NCBI RefSeq assembly: GCF_034347405.1
Contig: NZ_CP133778.1
Span: forward strand, 496,001 to 560,000
Direction of reading: 5' to 3'
Source: Pseudomonas sp. CCC3.1
GTDB lineage: Bacteria > Pseudomonadota > Gammaproteobacteria > Pseudomonadales > Pseudomonadaceae
Length of the DNA: 64,000 bases
Part shown: piece after piece, positions 57,023 to 64,000 of the stretch
Layout of the letters: the number at the start of each line of letters is the position of its first letter
Numbering within the stretch: position 1 is the first letter of the stretch
Program-made: the position numbers and the translations under genes
Notes under the pieces: generated by a model
Told to the model about the DNA's origin: nothing
Databases searched by the model: none
What the model saw: the letters and a program-made list of their open reading frames with translations, nothing else

Positions 57023-58891
57023 ATGCTGAACAAATACCCTTTGTGGAAATACATACTGATCCTGGCGGTGCTGGCGATCGGTTTTATTTATTCCGCTCCC
57101 AATCTGTACCCGGATGACCCGGCCATTCAGGTGTCGGGTGCGAGCACGGCATTGCAGGTTACCGAAGCTGATCTGGATCGCGCGAGCAAGGCACTGACTG
57201 ATGCCGGTATCGTTGTCAAGGGCGCTTCTTTGGCTCAGAACGGTAAAGGCGGCTTGCTGCGTCTGGCCAAGAAAGACGACCAGTTGCCAGCCAAGGACAT
57301 CGTGCGCAAAGCGTTGGGTGACGACTATGTCGTAGCACTTAACCTCGCGCAGACCACGCCTCAATGGTTGCGCAGTCTGGGTGCTCACCCAATGAAATTG
57401 GGTCTGGACTTGTCCGGTGGCGTGCACTTCCTGTTGGAAGTGGACATGGACAAAGCCGTTGATGCACGCATGAAAGTGTACGAAGGCGATGTAAAAAGCC
57501 TGCTGCGTAAAGAGAAAGTACGTTATCGCAGTCTGCCGCAACTCAATGGGGCTATTCAGCTGGGCTTTACTGATGAAGCAACCCGTGAGCAAGCGCGTGG
57601 CCTGATCCGCAAGAACTTCAATGACTTTGACATAACGGCAGCAGACCTCAATGGTCAGCCGGTTCTGCGTCTGGCGATGACCCCGGCCAAGCTGGCGGAA
57701 ATCCGTGAATATTCCATCAAGCAAAACCTGACAACGGTCCGCAACCGGGTCAACGAGTTGGGTGTTGCCGAGCCTCTGGTTCAGCGTCAGGGTGCTAATC
57801 GCATCGTGGTTGAACTGCCGGGCGTGCAAGACACCGCCGAAGCCAAGCGTATTCTGGGCAAGACGGCCAACCTTGAGTTCCGTCTGGCAGCCGAGCCGGG
57901 CGCTTCGAAAGCCACTTCCGAGACTTTCGAGTTCCGCGAGGGCAATCGTCCTACCGCGCAGATCGAGCGTGGCTTGATCATCACAGGTGACCAGGTCACT
58001 GACGCTCAGGCGGGCTTTGACGAGCACGGCCGTCCACAAGTGAACATCAAGCTCGATGGTCATGGTGGTGAGCTGATGAGTCGTTCGACGCGCAGCAACG
58101 TGGGCCGCAGCATGGCGGTAATCTTCATCGAGCAGAAGCCGGTGACGACTTACACCAAGCAAGTGGTTGACGGTGTTGAGAAGGACGTGCCGACTCAGAC
58201 GTTCAAGGAAGAGAAAAAAATCATCAGTCTGGCGACTATTCAGTCGCCGCTGGGCAGCCAGTTCCGGATCACCGGTCTGAATGGTCAGGGTGAAGCTTCC
58301 GAACTGGCTCTGCTGTTGCGTGCCGGTGGTCTGGCGGCACCGATGTACTTCGCTGAAGAGCGCACTATTGGCCCGAGCCTGGGTGCAGACAACATCACCA
58401 AGGGTATTGATGCTTCGCTGTGGGGCATGCTGTTTGTGTCGATTTTCATCATCGCCATCTACCGTTTCTTCGGTGTGATCGCGACGGTGGCACTGGCAGG
58501 CAACATGGTCTTGCTGCTGGCCTTGATGTCGGTGTTGGGTGCGACCCTGACGCTGCCGGGTATTGCCGGTATCGTTCTGACGATGGGTATGGCGGTTGAC
58601 GCCAACGTGCTGATCTTCTCGCGTATTCGTGAAGAGATCGCCAATGGCATGACGGTGCAGCGGGCAATCAATGAAGGTTTCAGTCGTGCATTCACTGCGA
58701 TTGTCGACTCCAACCTGACTACCTTGCTGGTCGGCGGGATTCTGTTTGCCATGGGTACCGGGCCGGTTAAAGGCTTTGCGGTCACTATGTCCCTCGGTAT
58801 CTTTACCTCGATGTTCACGGCCATTATGGTGACCCGCGCAATGGTCAACCTGATCTATGGCGGTCGGGACTTCAAGAAGTTGTGGATTTAA
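57023..58891 (+). CDS. secD: Protein translocase subunit SecD
   Basis: A 622-residue RND-family protein: N-terminal span (YPLWKYILILAVLAIGFIYSAPNLYPDDPAIQV), periplasmic P1 domain with MKLGLDLSGGVHFLLEVDM, and six C-terminal spans with GMAVDANVLIFSRIREE. It uses the proton gradient to complete export. The ATG at 57023 is preferred to the TTG at 57020. Confidence 0.96.
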   Translation: MLNKYPLWKYILILAVLAIGFIYSAPNLYPDDPAIQVSGASTALQVTEADLDRASKALTDAGIVVKGASLAQNGKGGLLRLAKKDDQLPAKDIVRKALGDDYVVALNLAQTTPQWLRSLGAHPMKLGLDLSGGVHFLLEVDMDKAVDARMKVYEGDVKSLLRKEKVRYRSLPQLNGAIQLGFTDEATREQARGLIRKNFNDFDITAADLNGQPVLRLAMTPAKLAEIREYSIKQNLTTVRNRVNELGVAEPLVQRQGANRIVVELPGVQDTAEAKRILGKTANLEFRLAAEPGASKATSETFEFREGNRPTAQIERGLIITGDQVTDAQAGFDEHGRPQVNIKLDGHGGELMSRSTRSNVGRSMAVIFIEQKPVTTYTKQVVDGVEKDVPTQTFKEEKKIISLATIQSPLGSQFRITGLNGQGEASELALLLRAGGLAAPMYFAEERTIGPSLGADNITKGIDASLWGMLFVSIFIIAIYRFFGVIATVALAGNMVLLLALMSVLGATLTLPGIAGIVLTMGMAVDANVLIFSRIREEIANGMTVQRAINEGFSRAFTAIVDSNLTTLLVGGILFAMGTGPVKGFAVTMSLGIFTSMFTAIMVTRAMVNLIYGGRDFKKLWI

Positions 58892-58900
58892 GGGGCTGCC

Positions 58901-59815
58901 ATGTTACGTACAATCAACTTCATGGGCGTCCGCAACGTTGCGTTCGGCGTCACTGTGCTGCTTACCGTGCTGGCTTTGTTCAGCATGTTCCACAAGGGCA
59001 TGAACTATGGCCTGGACTTCACTGGCGGTACGCTCATTGAGCTGACCTACGAGAAGCCGGCTGATCTGACCAAGGTGCGTACAGAGCTGGTTTCTGCTGG
59101 CTTCCACGATGCTGTGGTGCAGAGCTTTGGTGCGACGACCGACCTGCTGGTGCGCATGCCGGGTGATGACCCGCTGCTGGGCAACAAGGTAGCGGCTGCG
59201 TTGGGGCAGGCAGATACTGCCAACCCTGCGGTTATCAAGCGCGTTGAGTTCGTGGGTCCGCAAGTCGGTGAAGAGCTGCGCGATCAGGGCGGCCTGGGCA
59301 TGCTGATGGCGCTGGGCGGCATCATGCTGTACCTGGCTTTCCGCTTTCAGTGGAAGTTTGCGGTCGGCGCAATCGTGTCGCTGGTTCACGACGTAGTCGT
59401 GACCATGGGTGTGTTGTCGTTCTTCCAGATCACTTTCGACCTGACAGTGTTGGCGGCAGTGCTGGCGATCATTGGTTACTCGCTCAACGACACCATTGTG
59501 GTATTTGACCGGGTTCGTGAGAACTTCCGGGTGCTGCGCAAGGCAACTCTGGTTGAGAACATCAACATCTCAACCACGCAAACCCTGCTGCGCACCATGG
59601 CGACATCGATTTCTACATTGCTGGCGATTGCTGCACTGTTGATCTTTGGTGGTGACAACCTGTGGGGCTTCTCGATTGCTCTGTTTGTGGGTGTATTGGC
59701 GGGTACTTACTCGTCGATCTACATCGCGAACGTGGTGCTGATCTGGCTGAAGCTCAGTGCAGAGGATTTGATTCCTCCTGCAGCGAGTGAGAAAGAGGTC
59801 GACGACCGTCCATAA
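58901..59815 (+). CDS. secF: Protein translocase subunit SecF
   Basis: A 304-residue partner of SecD with six spans: YGLDFTGGTLIEL, LRDQGGLGMLMALGGIMLYLAFRFQWKFA and YSLNDTIVVFDRVRENFR. It starts 9 nt after secD and is followed by a strong terminator. Confidence 0.96.
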   Translation: MLRTINFMGVRNVAFGVTVLLTVLALFSMFHKGMNYGLDFTGGTLIELTYEKPADLTKVRTELVSAGFHDAVVQSFGATTDLLVRMPGDDPLLGNKVAAALGQADTANPAVIKRVEFVGPQVGEELRDQGGLGMLMALGGIMLYLAFRFQWKFAVGAIVSLVHDVVVTMGVLSFFQITFDLTVLAAVLAIIGYSLNDTIVVFDRVRENFRVLRKATLVENINISTTQTLLRTMATSISTLLAIAALLIFGGDNLWGFSIALFVGVLAGTYSSIYIANVVLIWLKLSAEDLIPPAASEKEVDDRP

Positions 59816-59845
59816 CGGTTAGTCATCTCTGGCGGTCACCTAAAA

Positions 59846-59875
59846 GGCGCGAGTATTGAACTCGCGCCTTTTTTT
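59846..59875 (+). terminator. Rho-independent terminator of secDF
   Basis: GGCGCGAG-TATTGAA-CTCGCGCC followed by T7, 30 nt after the secF stop. Confidence 0.92.
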
Positions 59876-59935
59876 ATGCTCCAAGGCTAGGATTGATGTG
59901 GGAATCTTCCCACCTGTGATGGTCTGGAGGTTCAA

Positions 59936-60463
59936 GTGAACAAGTCTTTGCTGGTAGGTGCGGTATTGGGTGCTGTCGGTGTGACTGCCGGGGGTGCTTT
60001 TGCCACCTACAGCTTGGTGAAAAGCCCTGAGTCTGCTCAGGTGCTGGCTGTTCAGCCGGTCACGCAGCAGATCAAAACGCCCCGCGAGGTCTGTAAAGAC
60101 GTGGCGGTTACGCGTCGTGCGCCGGTCAAGGATGAGCATCAGATAGTCGGTAGCGTCATCGGTGCGGTGGCGGGCGGTTTGTTGGGTAATCAGGTCGGTG
60201 GCGGCAGCGGCAAGAAAATTGCCACGGTTGCAGGCGCGCTGGGTGGTGGTTACGCGGGTAACAAGGTTCAGGAAGGCATGCAGGATCGCGACACGTACAC
60301 CACGACGCAGACACGCTGTAGCACCGTTAATGACATTAGCGACAAGGTAGTCGGTTATGACGTGCGTTACTCGCTAGATGGCAAGGAAGGCAAAGTGCGG
60401 ATGGATCACGAGCCGGGCAGCCAGATTGCCGTAGATAAGCAAGGTCAGCTGATTCTGAATTAA
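59936..60463 (+). CDS. Glycine-zipper 2TM envelope protein
   Basis: A 175-residue protein: N-terminal hydrophobic segment (LLVGAVLGAVGVTAGGAFATYSL), then a glycine-zipper pair VGSVIGAVAGGLLGNQVGGG and ATVAGALGGGYAGNKVQEG, as in Rickettsia 17-kDa antigen/SlyB-like proteins, and a C-terminal domain of about 55 residues. No lipobox Cys. GTG start with GGAGG 7 nt upstream. Probably an envelope stress or integrity factor; exact role unknown. Confidence 0.85.
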   Translation: MNKSLLVGAVLGAVGVTAGGAFATYSLVKSPESAQVLAVQPVTQQIKTPREVCKDVAVTRRAPVKDEHQIVGSVIGAVAGGLLGNQVGGGSGKKIATVAGALGGGYAGNKVQEGMQDRDTYTTTQTRCSTVNDISDKVVGYDVRYSLDGKEGKVRMDHEPGSQIAVDKQGQLILN

Positions 60464-60473
60464 GCAGTCGGCC

Positions 60474-60540
60474 TGTAGGAGCGAGCTTGCCTCGCGATCT
60501 TTTGATCGTTTAAAAGATCGCGAGGAAGCTCGCCCCAACA
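60474..60540. repeat. Degenerate REP-type palindrome
   Basis: The left arm is a standard TGTAGGAGCGAGCTTGCC copy, but the right arm has lost one C (GAGGAAGCTCGCCCC) and its final bases, so pairing is weaker than in the three sister copies. Confidence 0.8.
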
Positions 60541-60554
60541 GTTAATGCGGGGCC

Positions 60555-60584
60555 AAAAAAAGCACCTCAAAAGGTGCTTTTTTT
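60555..60584. terminator. Bidirectional terminator between the glycine-zipper gene and suhB
   Basis: AAAAAAAGCACCT-CAAA-AGGTGCTTTTTTT is symmetrical and has T-runs on both strands, between two convergent genes. Confidence 0.92.
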
Positions 60585-60599
60585 ATGTGCGGGGTTCGC

Positions 60600-61415
60600 T
60601 TAGCGTTTCAGCGAGGCCGGCAGGTGTGGCTGAATTGCAGTCAGAACGGCTTTGAAGCACTTGGTGTTACCGGCAACGATGTGGCCCTTTTCAAGGAAAT
60701 CGTGGCTGCCGGTGAAGTCGCTGACGAGGCCGCCTGCTTCTTGAATCAGCAGTGCGCCTGCAGCCATGTCCCACTCGGACAGGCCCGACTCCCAGAATGC
60801 ATCGAAACGACCTGCGGCAACGTAGGCCAGATCCAGGCTGGCTGCGCCTGCGCGGCGGATGCCAGCGGTTTGGCCAACCAGGCTGCGGAACATGCCCAGG
60901 TAGTTATCCAGGTTGTCCATTTGGTTGTCGCGGAACGGGAAGCCGGTGCCCAGCAGGGCGCCTTCGAGGCTGGTGCGACCGCTGACACGCAGGCGGCGAC
61001 CGTTCAGTTGGGCGCCACGGCCACGGCTGGCGGTGAACTCTTCCTGGCGAACTGGATCAAGAACAACGGCGTGCTCAAGGCGGCCGCGGTATTTGCAGGC
61101 GATGCTGACGGCGAAGTGTGGAACGCCGCGCAGGAAGTTGGTGGTGCCATCCAGTGGGTCAATGATCCACAGATAATCTTCACCTTCACCACTGCCTGGA
61201 TGCATGCCGGTTTCTTCACCGAGAATGCCGTGCGTTGGGTAGGCCTTGCGCAGGGCATCGATGATTTTCTGTTCAGCAGCACGATCGACTTCAGAGACGT
61301 AATCCTTGGCGTCTTTTTCGTCGACCTTGATGGTATCCAGGCGCTCGATGGAGCGGAAAATCAATTCACTGGCGCTGCGGGCGGCGCGCAGCGCGATATT
61401 CAGCATGGGCTGCAT
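60600..61415 (-). CDS. suhB: Inositol monophosphatase-family protein SuhB
   Basis: A 271-residue magnesium phosphatase: metal residues in GEETGMHPG, IIDPLDGTTNFLRG and the late WDMAAGALLIQEAGG. SuhB also joins rRNA antitermination complexes. The ATG at 61415 (MQPMLNIALRAARSA) has AGGTGA 7 nt upstream; the longer frame to 61487 is rejected. It is divergent from trmJ, as in other pseudomonads. Confidence 0.95.
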   Translation of the reverse strand: MQPMLNIALRAARSASELIFRSIERLDTIKVDEKDAKDYVSEVDRAAEQKIIDALRKAYPTHGILGEETGMHPGSGEGEDYLWIIDPLDGTTNFLRGVPHFAVSIACKYRGRLEHAVVLDPVRQEEFTASRGRGAQLNGRRLRVSGRTSLEGALLGTGFPFRDNQMDNLDNYLGMFRSLVGQTAGIRRAGAASLDLAYVAAGRFDAFWESGLSEWDMAAGALLIQEAGGLVSDFTGSHDFLEKGHIVAGNTKCFKAVLTAIQPHLPASLKR

Positions 61416-61558
61416 GGACGTTTCACCTAGGTCGTTAAAGAAAGCCGGACATTCTAACAGAAAAGTTTGGCAGATGAAGGTTTGCATTAGCTTTCGTAGA
61501 TTAAGGTGATGGGCTTAGGTAAGATTTGCTCCCTTTTACCGGTCTGTGAGCGCTCCCA

Positions 61559-62329
61559 TTGCTGTCAAATATTCGTGTCGTTCTGGTCAATACCAGTCAT
61601 CCCGGTAACATCGGCGGTGCTGCGCGTGCCATGAAAAACATGGGATTGTCGCGGCTGGTCCTGGTGGAGCCAAGATTGTTTCCGCACCACGAGGCTGATG
61701 CGCGAGCGTCAGGAGCGGGGGATATTCTTGAAAATGCGCAAGTCGTCGCTTCGCTGGAAGATGCGTTGGTGGGCTGCAATCTGGTGCTGGGTACCAGTGC
61801 GCGTGATCGCCGTATTCCCTGGCCGCTGCTGGATCCGCGTGAATGCGGGCAAAAAGTAGTCGAAGAGGCGGCGCAGGGGGCTGAAATCGCCCTGGTGTTT
61901 GGTCGTGAAGACTCCGGCCTGACCAATGAAGAGCTGCAGCGTTGTCACTTTCATGTGCATATCCCGTCAGACCCTGAGTTCAGTTCCTTGAACCTCGGGG
62001 CTGCCGTGCAAGTGCTGAGTTATGAAATTCGCATGGCCTGGCTTGCTGTGCAGGGTCAGCCGAGCAAAGTTGAAAAAGAGGAAGTCGCCTCCACTAAAAG
62101 TGGAGAGTTGGCGACCATGGATGAGCTGGAGCGCTTTTATGAGCACCTGGAGCAGACATTGGTGGCTATCGAGTTTCTGGATCCGGAAAAGCCGCGTCAC
62201 TTGATGGCGCGTCTGCGTCGGCTCTACGGGCGTAGCTCGGTCAGTCGCGCAGAAATGAATATTTTGCGTGGCATTCTCACCGAAACCCAAAAAGCAGCCC
62301 GTGGCGAGTTGCTTAAGCGCAAGGATTAA
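61559..62329 (+). CDS. trmJ: tRNA (Cm32/Um32) methyltransferase TrmJ
   Basis: A 256-residue SPOUT methyltransferase: [40 protein letters not shown] and [15 protein letters not shown] form the knotted SAM site. It appears to start at a TTG (61559), since no ATG precedes the conserved N-terminus. Its stop overlaps the cysE ATG as TAATG. Confidence 0.94.
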   Translation: MLSNIRVVLVNTSHPGNIGGAARAMKNMGLSRLVLVEPRLFPHHEADARASGAGDILENAQVVASLEDALVGCNLVLGTSARDRRIPWPLLDPRECGQKVVEEAAQGAEIALVFGREDSGLTNEELQRCHFHVHIPSDPEFSSLNLGAAVQVLSYEIRMAWLAVQGQPSKVEKEEVASTKSGELATMDELERFYEHLEQTLVAIEFLDPEKPRHLMARLRRLYGRSSVSRAEMNILRGILTETQKAARGELLKRKD

Positions 62330-63108
62330 TGATGTTCGAGCGTCTGCGTGAAGATATTCAAAGCGTTTTCCATCGTGACCCGGCGGCGCGTAACGCGTTC
62401 GAAGTGTTGACCTGCTACCCGGGCATGCATGCAATCTGGATTCACCGCCTGTCCGGATTGCTCTGGGGGGCGGGTTGGAAGTGGCTCGCTCGCTTGGTGT
62501 CGAACTTTGGGCGGTGGTTGACCGGGATCGAGATTCATCCGGGTGCCAAGGTGGGTCGGCGTTTCTTTATTGACCATGGCATGGGGATCGTGATCGGTGA
62601 GACTGCTGAAATTGGCGATGACGTGACCCTGTATCAGGGCGTGACGCTGGGTGGTACCAGTTGGAATAAAGGCAAGCGCCACCCGACACTGGAGAATGGT
62701 GTGGTGGTCGGTGCGGGTGCCAAGGTGCTTGGGCCTTTTACCGTTGGTGCGGGCGCCAAGGTGGGTTCCAATGCAGTGGTCACCAAAGCTGTGCCTGCGG
62801 GCGCAACCGTGGTCGGCATCCCGGGTCGGATCATTGTCAAAAGTGACGATGAGGCTGAAGCCAAGCGTAAGGCCATGGCCGAAAAAATCGGTTTTGATGC
62901 CTATGGCGTGAGCGAAGACATGCCGGACCCGGTGGCGCGCGCCATTGCCCAGTTGCTGGACCATTTGCAGGCTGTCGACGGTAAGCTGGACGGCATGTGC
63001 GGCGCTTTGAAAGATTTGGGCAGCCCTTATTGCGCCAAAGAATTGCCAGAGCTGCGCGAAGAAGACTTCGCCTGCGTCCAGGGCAAGGACGAAAGCAAAG
63101 CGCTGTAA
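62329..63108 (+). CDS. cysE: Serine O-acetyltransferase CysE
   Basis: A 259-residue enzyme for the first step of cysteine synthesis. N-terminal helices ([31 protein letters not shown]) precede a left-handed beta-helix with the catalytic region [26 protein letters not shown]. Two adjacent ATGs (62329, 62332) are possible starts. Placed upstream of iscR-iscS, it supplies cysteine for Fe-S assembly. Confidence 0.95.
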   Translation: MMFERLREDIQSVFHRDPAARNAFEVLTCYPGMHAIWIHRLSGLLWGAGWKWLARLVSNFGRWLTGIEIHPGAKVGRRFFIDHGMGIVIGETAEIGDDVTLYQGVTLGGTSWNKGKRHPTLENGVVVGAGAKVLGPFTVGAGAKVGSNAVVTKAVPAGATVVGIPGRIIVKSDDEAEAKRKAMAEKIGFDAYGVSEDMPDPVARAIAQLLDHLQAVDGKLDGMCGALKDLGSPYCAKELPELREEDFACVQGKDESKAL

Positions 63109-63114
63109 TTGGCC

Positions 63115-63197
63115 TGTAGTCGCTGCCGAAGGCTGCGAAGGGTTGCGGAGCAATCCGTTCCTTTGAAGTCTTCGCGGACTTCATCGCAGCTTGGTAG
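63115..63197. repeat. REP-type element, TAGTCGCTGCCGA family
   Basis: CTGTAGTCGCTGCCGAAGGC followed by GCGAAGGGTTGCGGAGCAAT and an imperfect partner TTCATCGCAGCTTGGTAGG. It is degenerate in the second arm. It lies between cysE and the iscR promoter. Confidence 0.65.
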
Positions 63198-63287
63198 GTG
63201 ATTCGTCGGCATGTGCCATTGCGTCGCAGACCCTGCTACAATGCCGCCGCTCTTTTGCGGGTAATCCCGACTAAAGTACTAGGTCTA

Positions 63288-63312
63288 ATAGTTGACTTAA
63301 ACAGTCGGGAAT
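63288..63312. promoter_or_regulatory. Type 1 IscR-binding site at the iscR promoter
   Basis: The segment reads ATAGTTGACTTAAAC and continues CAGTCGGGAAT, an excellent match to the 25-bp type 1 consensus (ATASYYGACT...AGTCRRSTAT). It overlaps the TTGACT -35 and should allow [2Fe-2S]-IscR to repress its own operon. A weaker GACTAAAG...TAGG copy lies about 20 bp upstream. Confidence 0.8.
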
Positions 63313-63352
63313 AGCATACTCGCCCTCATTCCGAATTCCGTGGTACCTGTCC

Positions 63353-63844
63353 ATGAGACTGACTACAAAAGGCCGTTACGCCGTTACTGCAATGCTCGAT
63401 TTGGCGTTGCACGCACAGCACGGGCCGGTGTCCCTGGCTGATATTTCCGAGCGCCAAGGCATTTCTCTTTCCTACCTTGAGCAACTGTTCGCCAAGTTGC
63501 GCCGCAGCAGCCTGGTTTCCAGTGTGCGTGGCCCTGGCGGCGGCTATCAACTGTCGCGCGACATGCAAGGTATTCAGGTTGCCCAAGTTATCGATGCAGT
63601 GAACGAATCCGTTGACGCAACGCGTTGCCAGGGTCTTGGCGATTGCCATGCCGGCGACACGTGCCTGACCCATCACCTGTGGTGCGATTTGAGCCTGCAA
63701 ATCCACGATTTTCTCAGTGGTATCAGCTTGGCTGATCTTGTCACTCGCCGTGAGGTGCAAGAAGTAGCCCAGCGTCAGGATCAGCGCCGCTGTAATAGCA
63801 AAGCGCCGCACCTGGATAAGATCGAAGCGTCCGCCGTCGAGTGA
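63353..63844 (+). CDS. iscR: Fe-S cluster regulator IscR
   Basis: A 163-residue Rrf2-family regulator: winged helix [21 protein letters not shown] with [19 protein letters not shown] and PGGGYQL; three cluster Cys in [13 protein letters not shown], with His in LTHHLW. First gene of the isc operon, autoregulated through the site at 63288-63312. Confidence 0.97.
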   Translation: MRLTTKGRYAVTAMLDLALHAQHGPVSLADISERQGISLSYLEQLFAKLRRSSLVSSVRGPGGGYQLSRDMQGIQVAQVIDAVNESVDATRCQGLGDCHAGDTCLTHHLWCDLSLQIHDFLSGISLADLVTRREVQEVAQRQDQRRCNSKAPHLDKIEASAVE

Positions 63845-63893
63845 TTGCATAGAAACGACGGTGCGCCAGCCAGCCTGATTTAGGAGATAGTTC

Positions 63894-64000
63894 ATGAAAT
63901 TGCCGATTTACCTTGATTACTCAGCCACCACCCCGGTTGATCCGCGTGTTGCTCAAAAAATGAGCGACTGCTTGCTGGTTGACGGGAACTTCGGTAACCC
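63894..64000 (+). CDS. iscS: Cysteine desulfurase IscS, N-terminal part
   Basis: The first 35 codons, cut by the window edge: [20 protein letters not shown] with NFGNP at the end, the PLP-binding N-terminus of IscS. AGGAGA lies 8 nt before the ATG, 49 nt after iscR. Confidence 0.96.
   Translation, partial: MKLPIYLDYSATTPVDPRVAQKMSDCLLVDGNFGN

Overview
The window looks like a chromosomal segment of a Pseudomonas of the fluorescens group. Three things support this: the gene order queA-tgt-yajC-secD-secF followed by suhB, trmJ-cysE and iscR-iscS; a high-GC sequence with SD-led starts; and many intergenic palindromes of REP type (core TGTAGGAGCGAGCTTGCCTCGCGA, given in parts in the entries). No rRNA, CRISPR array or prophage is visible. 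There is one tRNA (Leu, CAA).

Layout. 1-2379: N-terminal 793 residues of a very large, probably toxin-like protein that runs off the left edge, followed by a small inverted-repeat element. 2555-6796 (minus): OprB-type porin, amidase and MFS transporter, a scavenging operon for an unknown amide. 7075-12705 (minus): EmrA-EmrB-OMF tripartite drug efflux operon followed by a MocR regulator; a divergent TetR gene (12814-13512) probably controls it. 13603-21247: a taurine locus with tauABC, a TauR-like MocR activator, an omega-amino acid:pyruvate aminotransferase, a TSUP exporter and an SDR reductase. It has neither tauD nor xsc, so it fits use of taurine as nitrogen source with isethionate export. 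22051-23988: secreted M28 aminopeptidase fused to an autotransporter barrel. 24355-29757: general amino acid ABC transporter aapJQMP, in which aapQ is split by a fresh IS3-family insertion with a GGA duplication. 29939-32044: an unusual fusion of an NAD-binding 2-hydroxyacid dehydrogenase-like domain to an FAD-dependent amine oxidase-like domain.

32484-40839: kdgR divergent from kdgK, a ManD-type dehydratase, an L-gulonate/idonate 5-dehydrogenase-like gene, a hexuronate MFS transporter, uxuB and uxuA. 49498-54004: a second, parallel set (zinc dehydrogenase, tagaturonate reductase-like gene, uxaA and a GntR regulator). Together they fit L-gulonate to fructuronate to mannonate to KDG, and L-galactonate to tagaturonate to altronate to KDG; one kinase (KdgK) then makes KDPG. 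Between them lie an NmrA-like/LysR pair, an Lrp/LysE exporter pair, a FecI-FecR-TonB receptor iron system and a cytochrome c. From 54196 to the right edge the genes are core housekeeping: tRNA-Leu, queuosine synthesis, Sec auxiliary proteins, a glycine-zipper protein, SuhB, TrmJ, CysE, IscR and the start of IscS.

The most informative non-coding signal is a promoter architecture shared by four promoters beside the two MocR genes: two 10-mers of CTGG type spaced exactly 22 nt start to start, with a -10 hexamer 30-31 nt further on. It links the taurine locus and the amidase operon to MocR-type activators.
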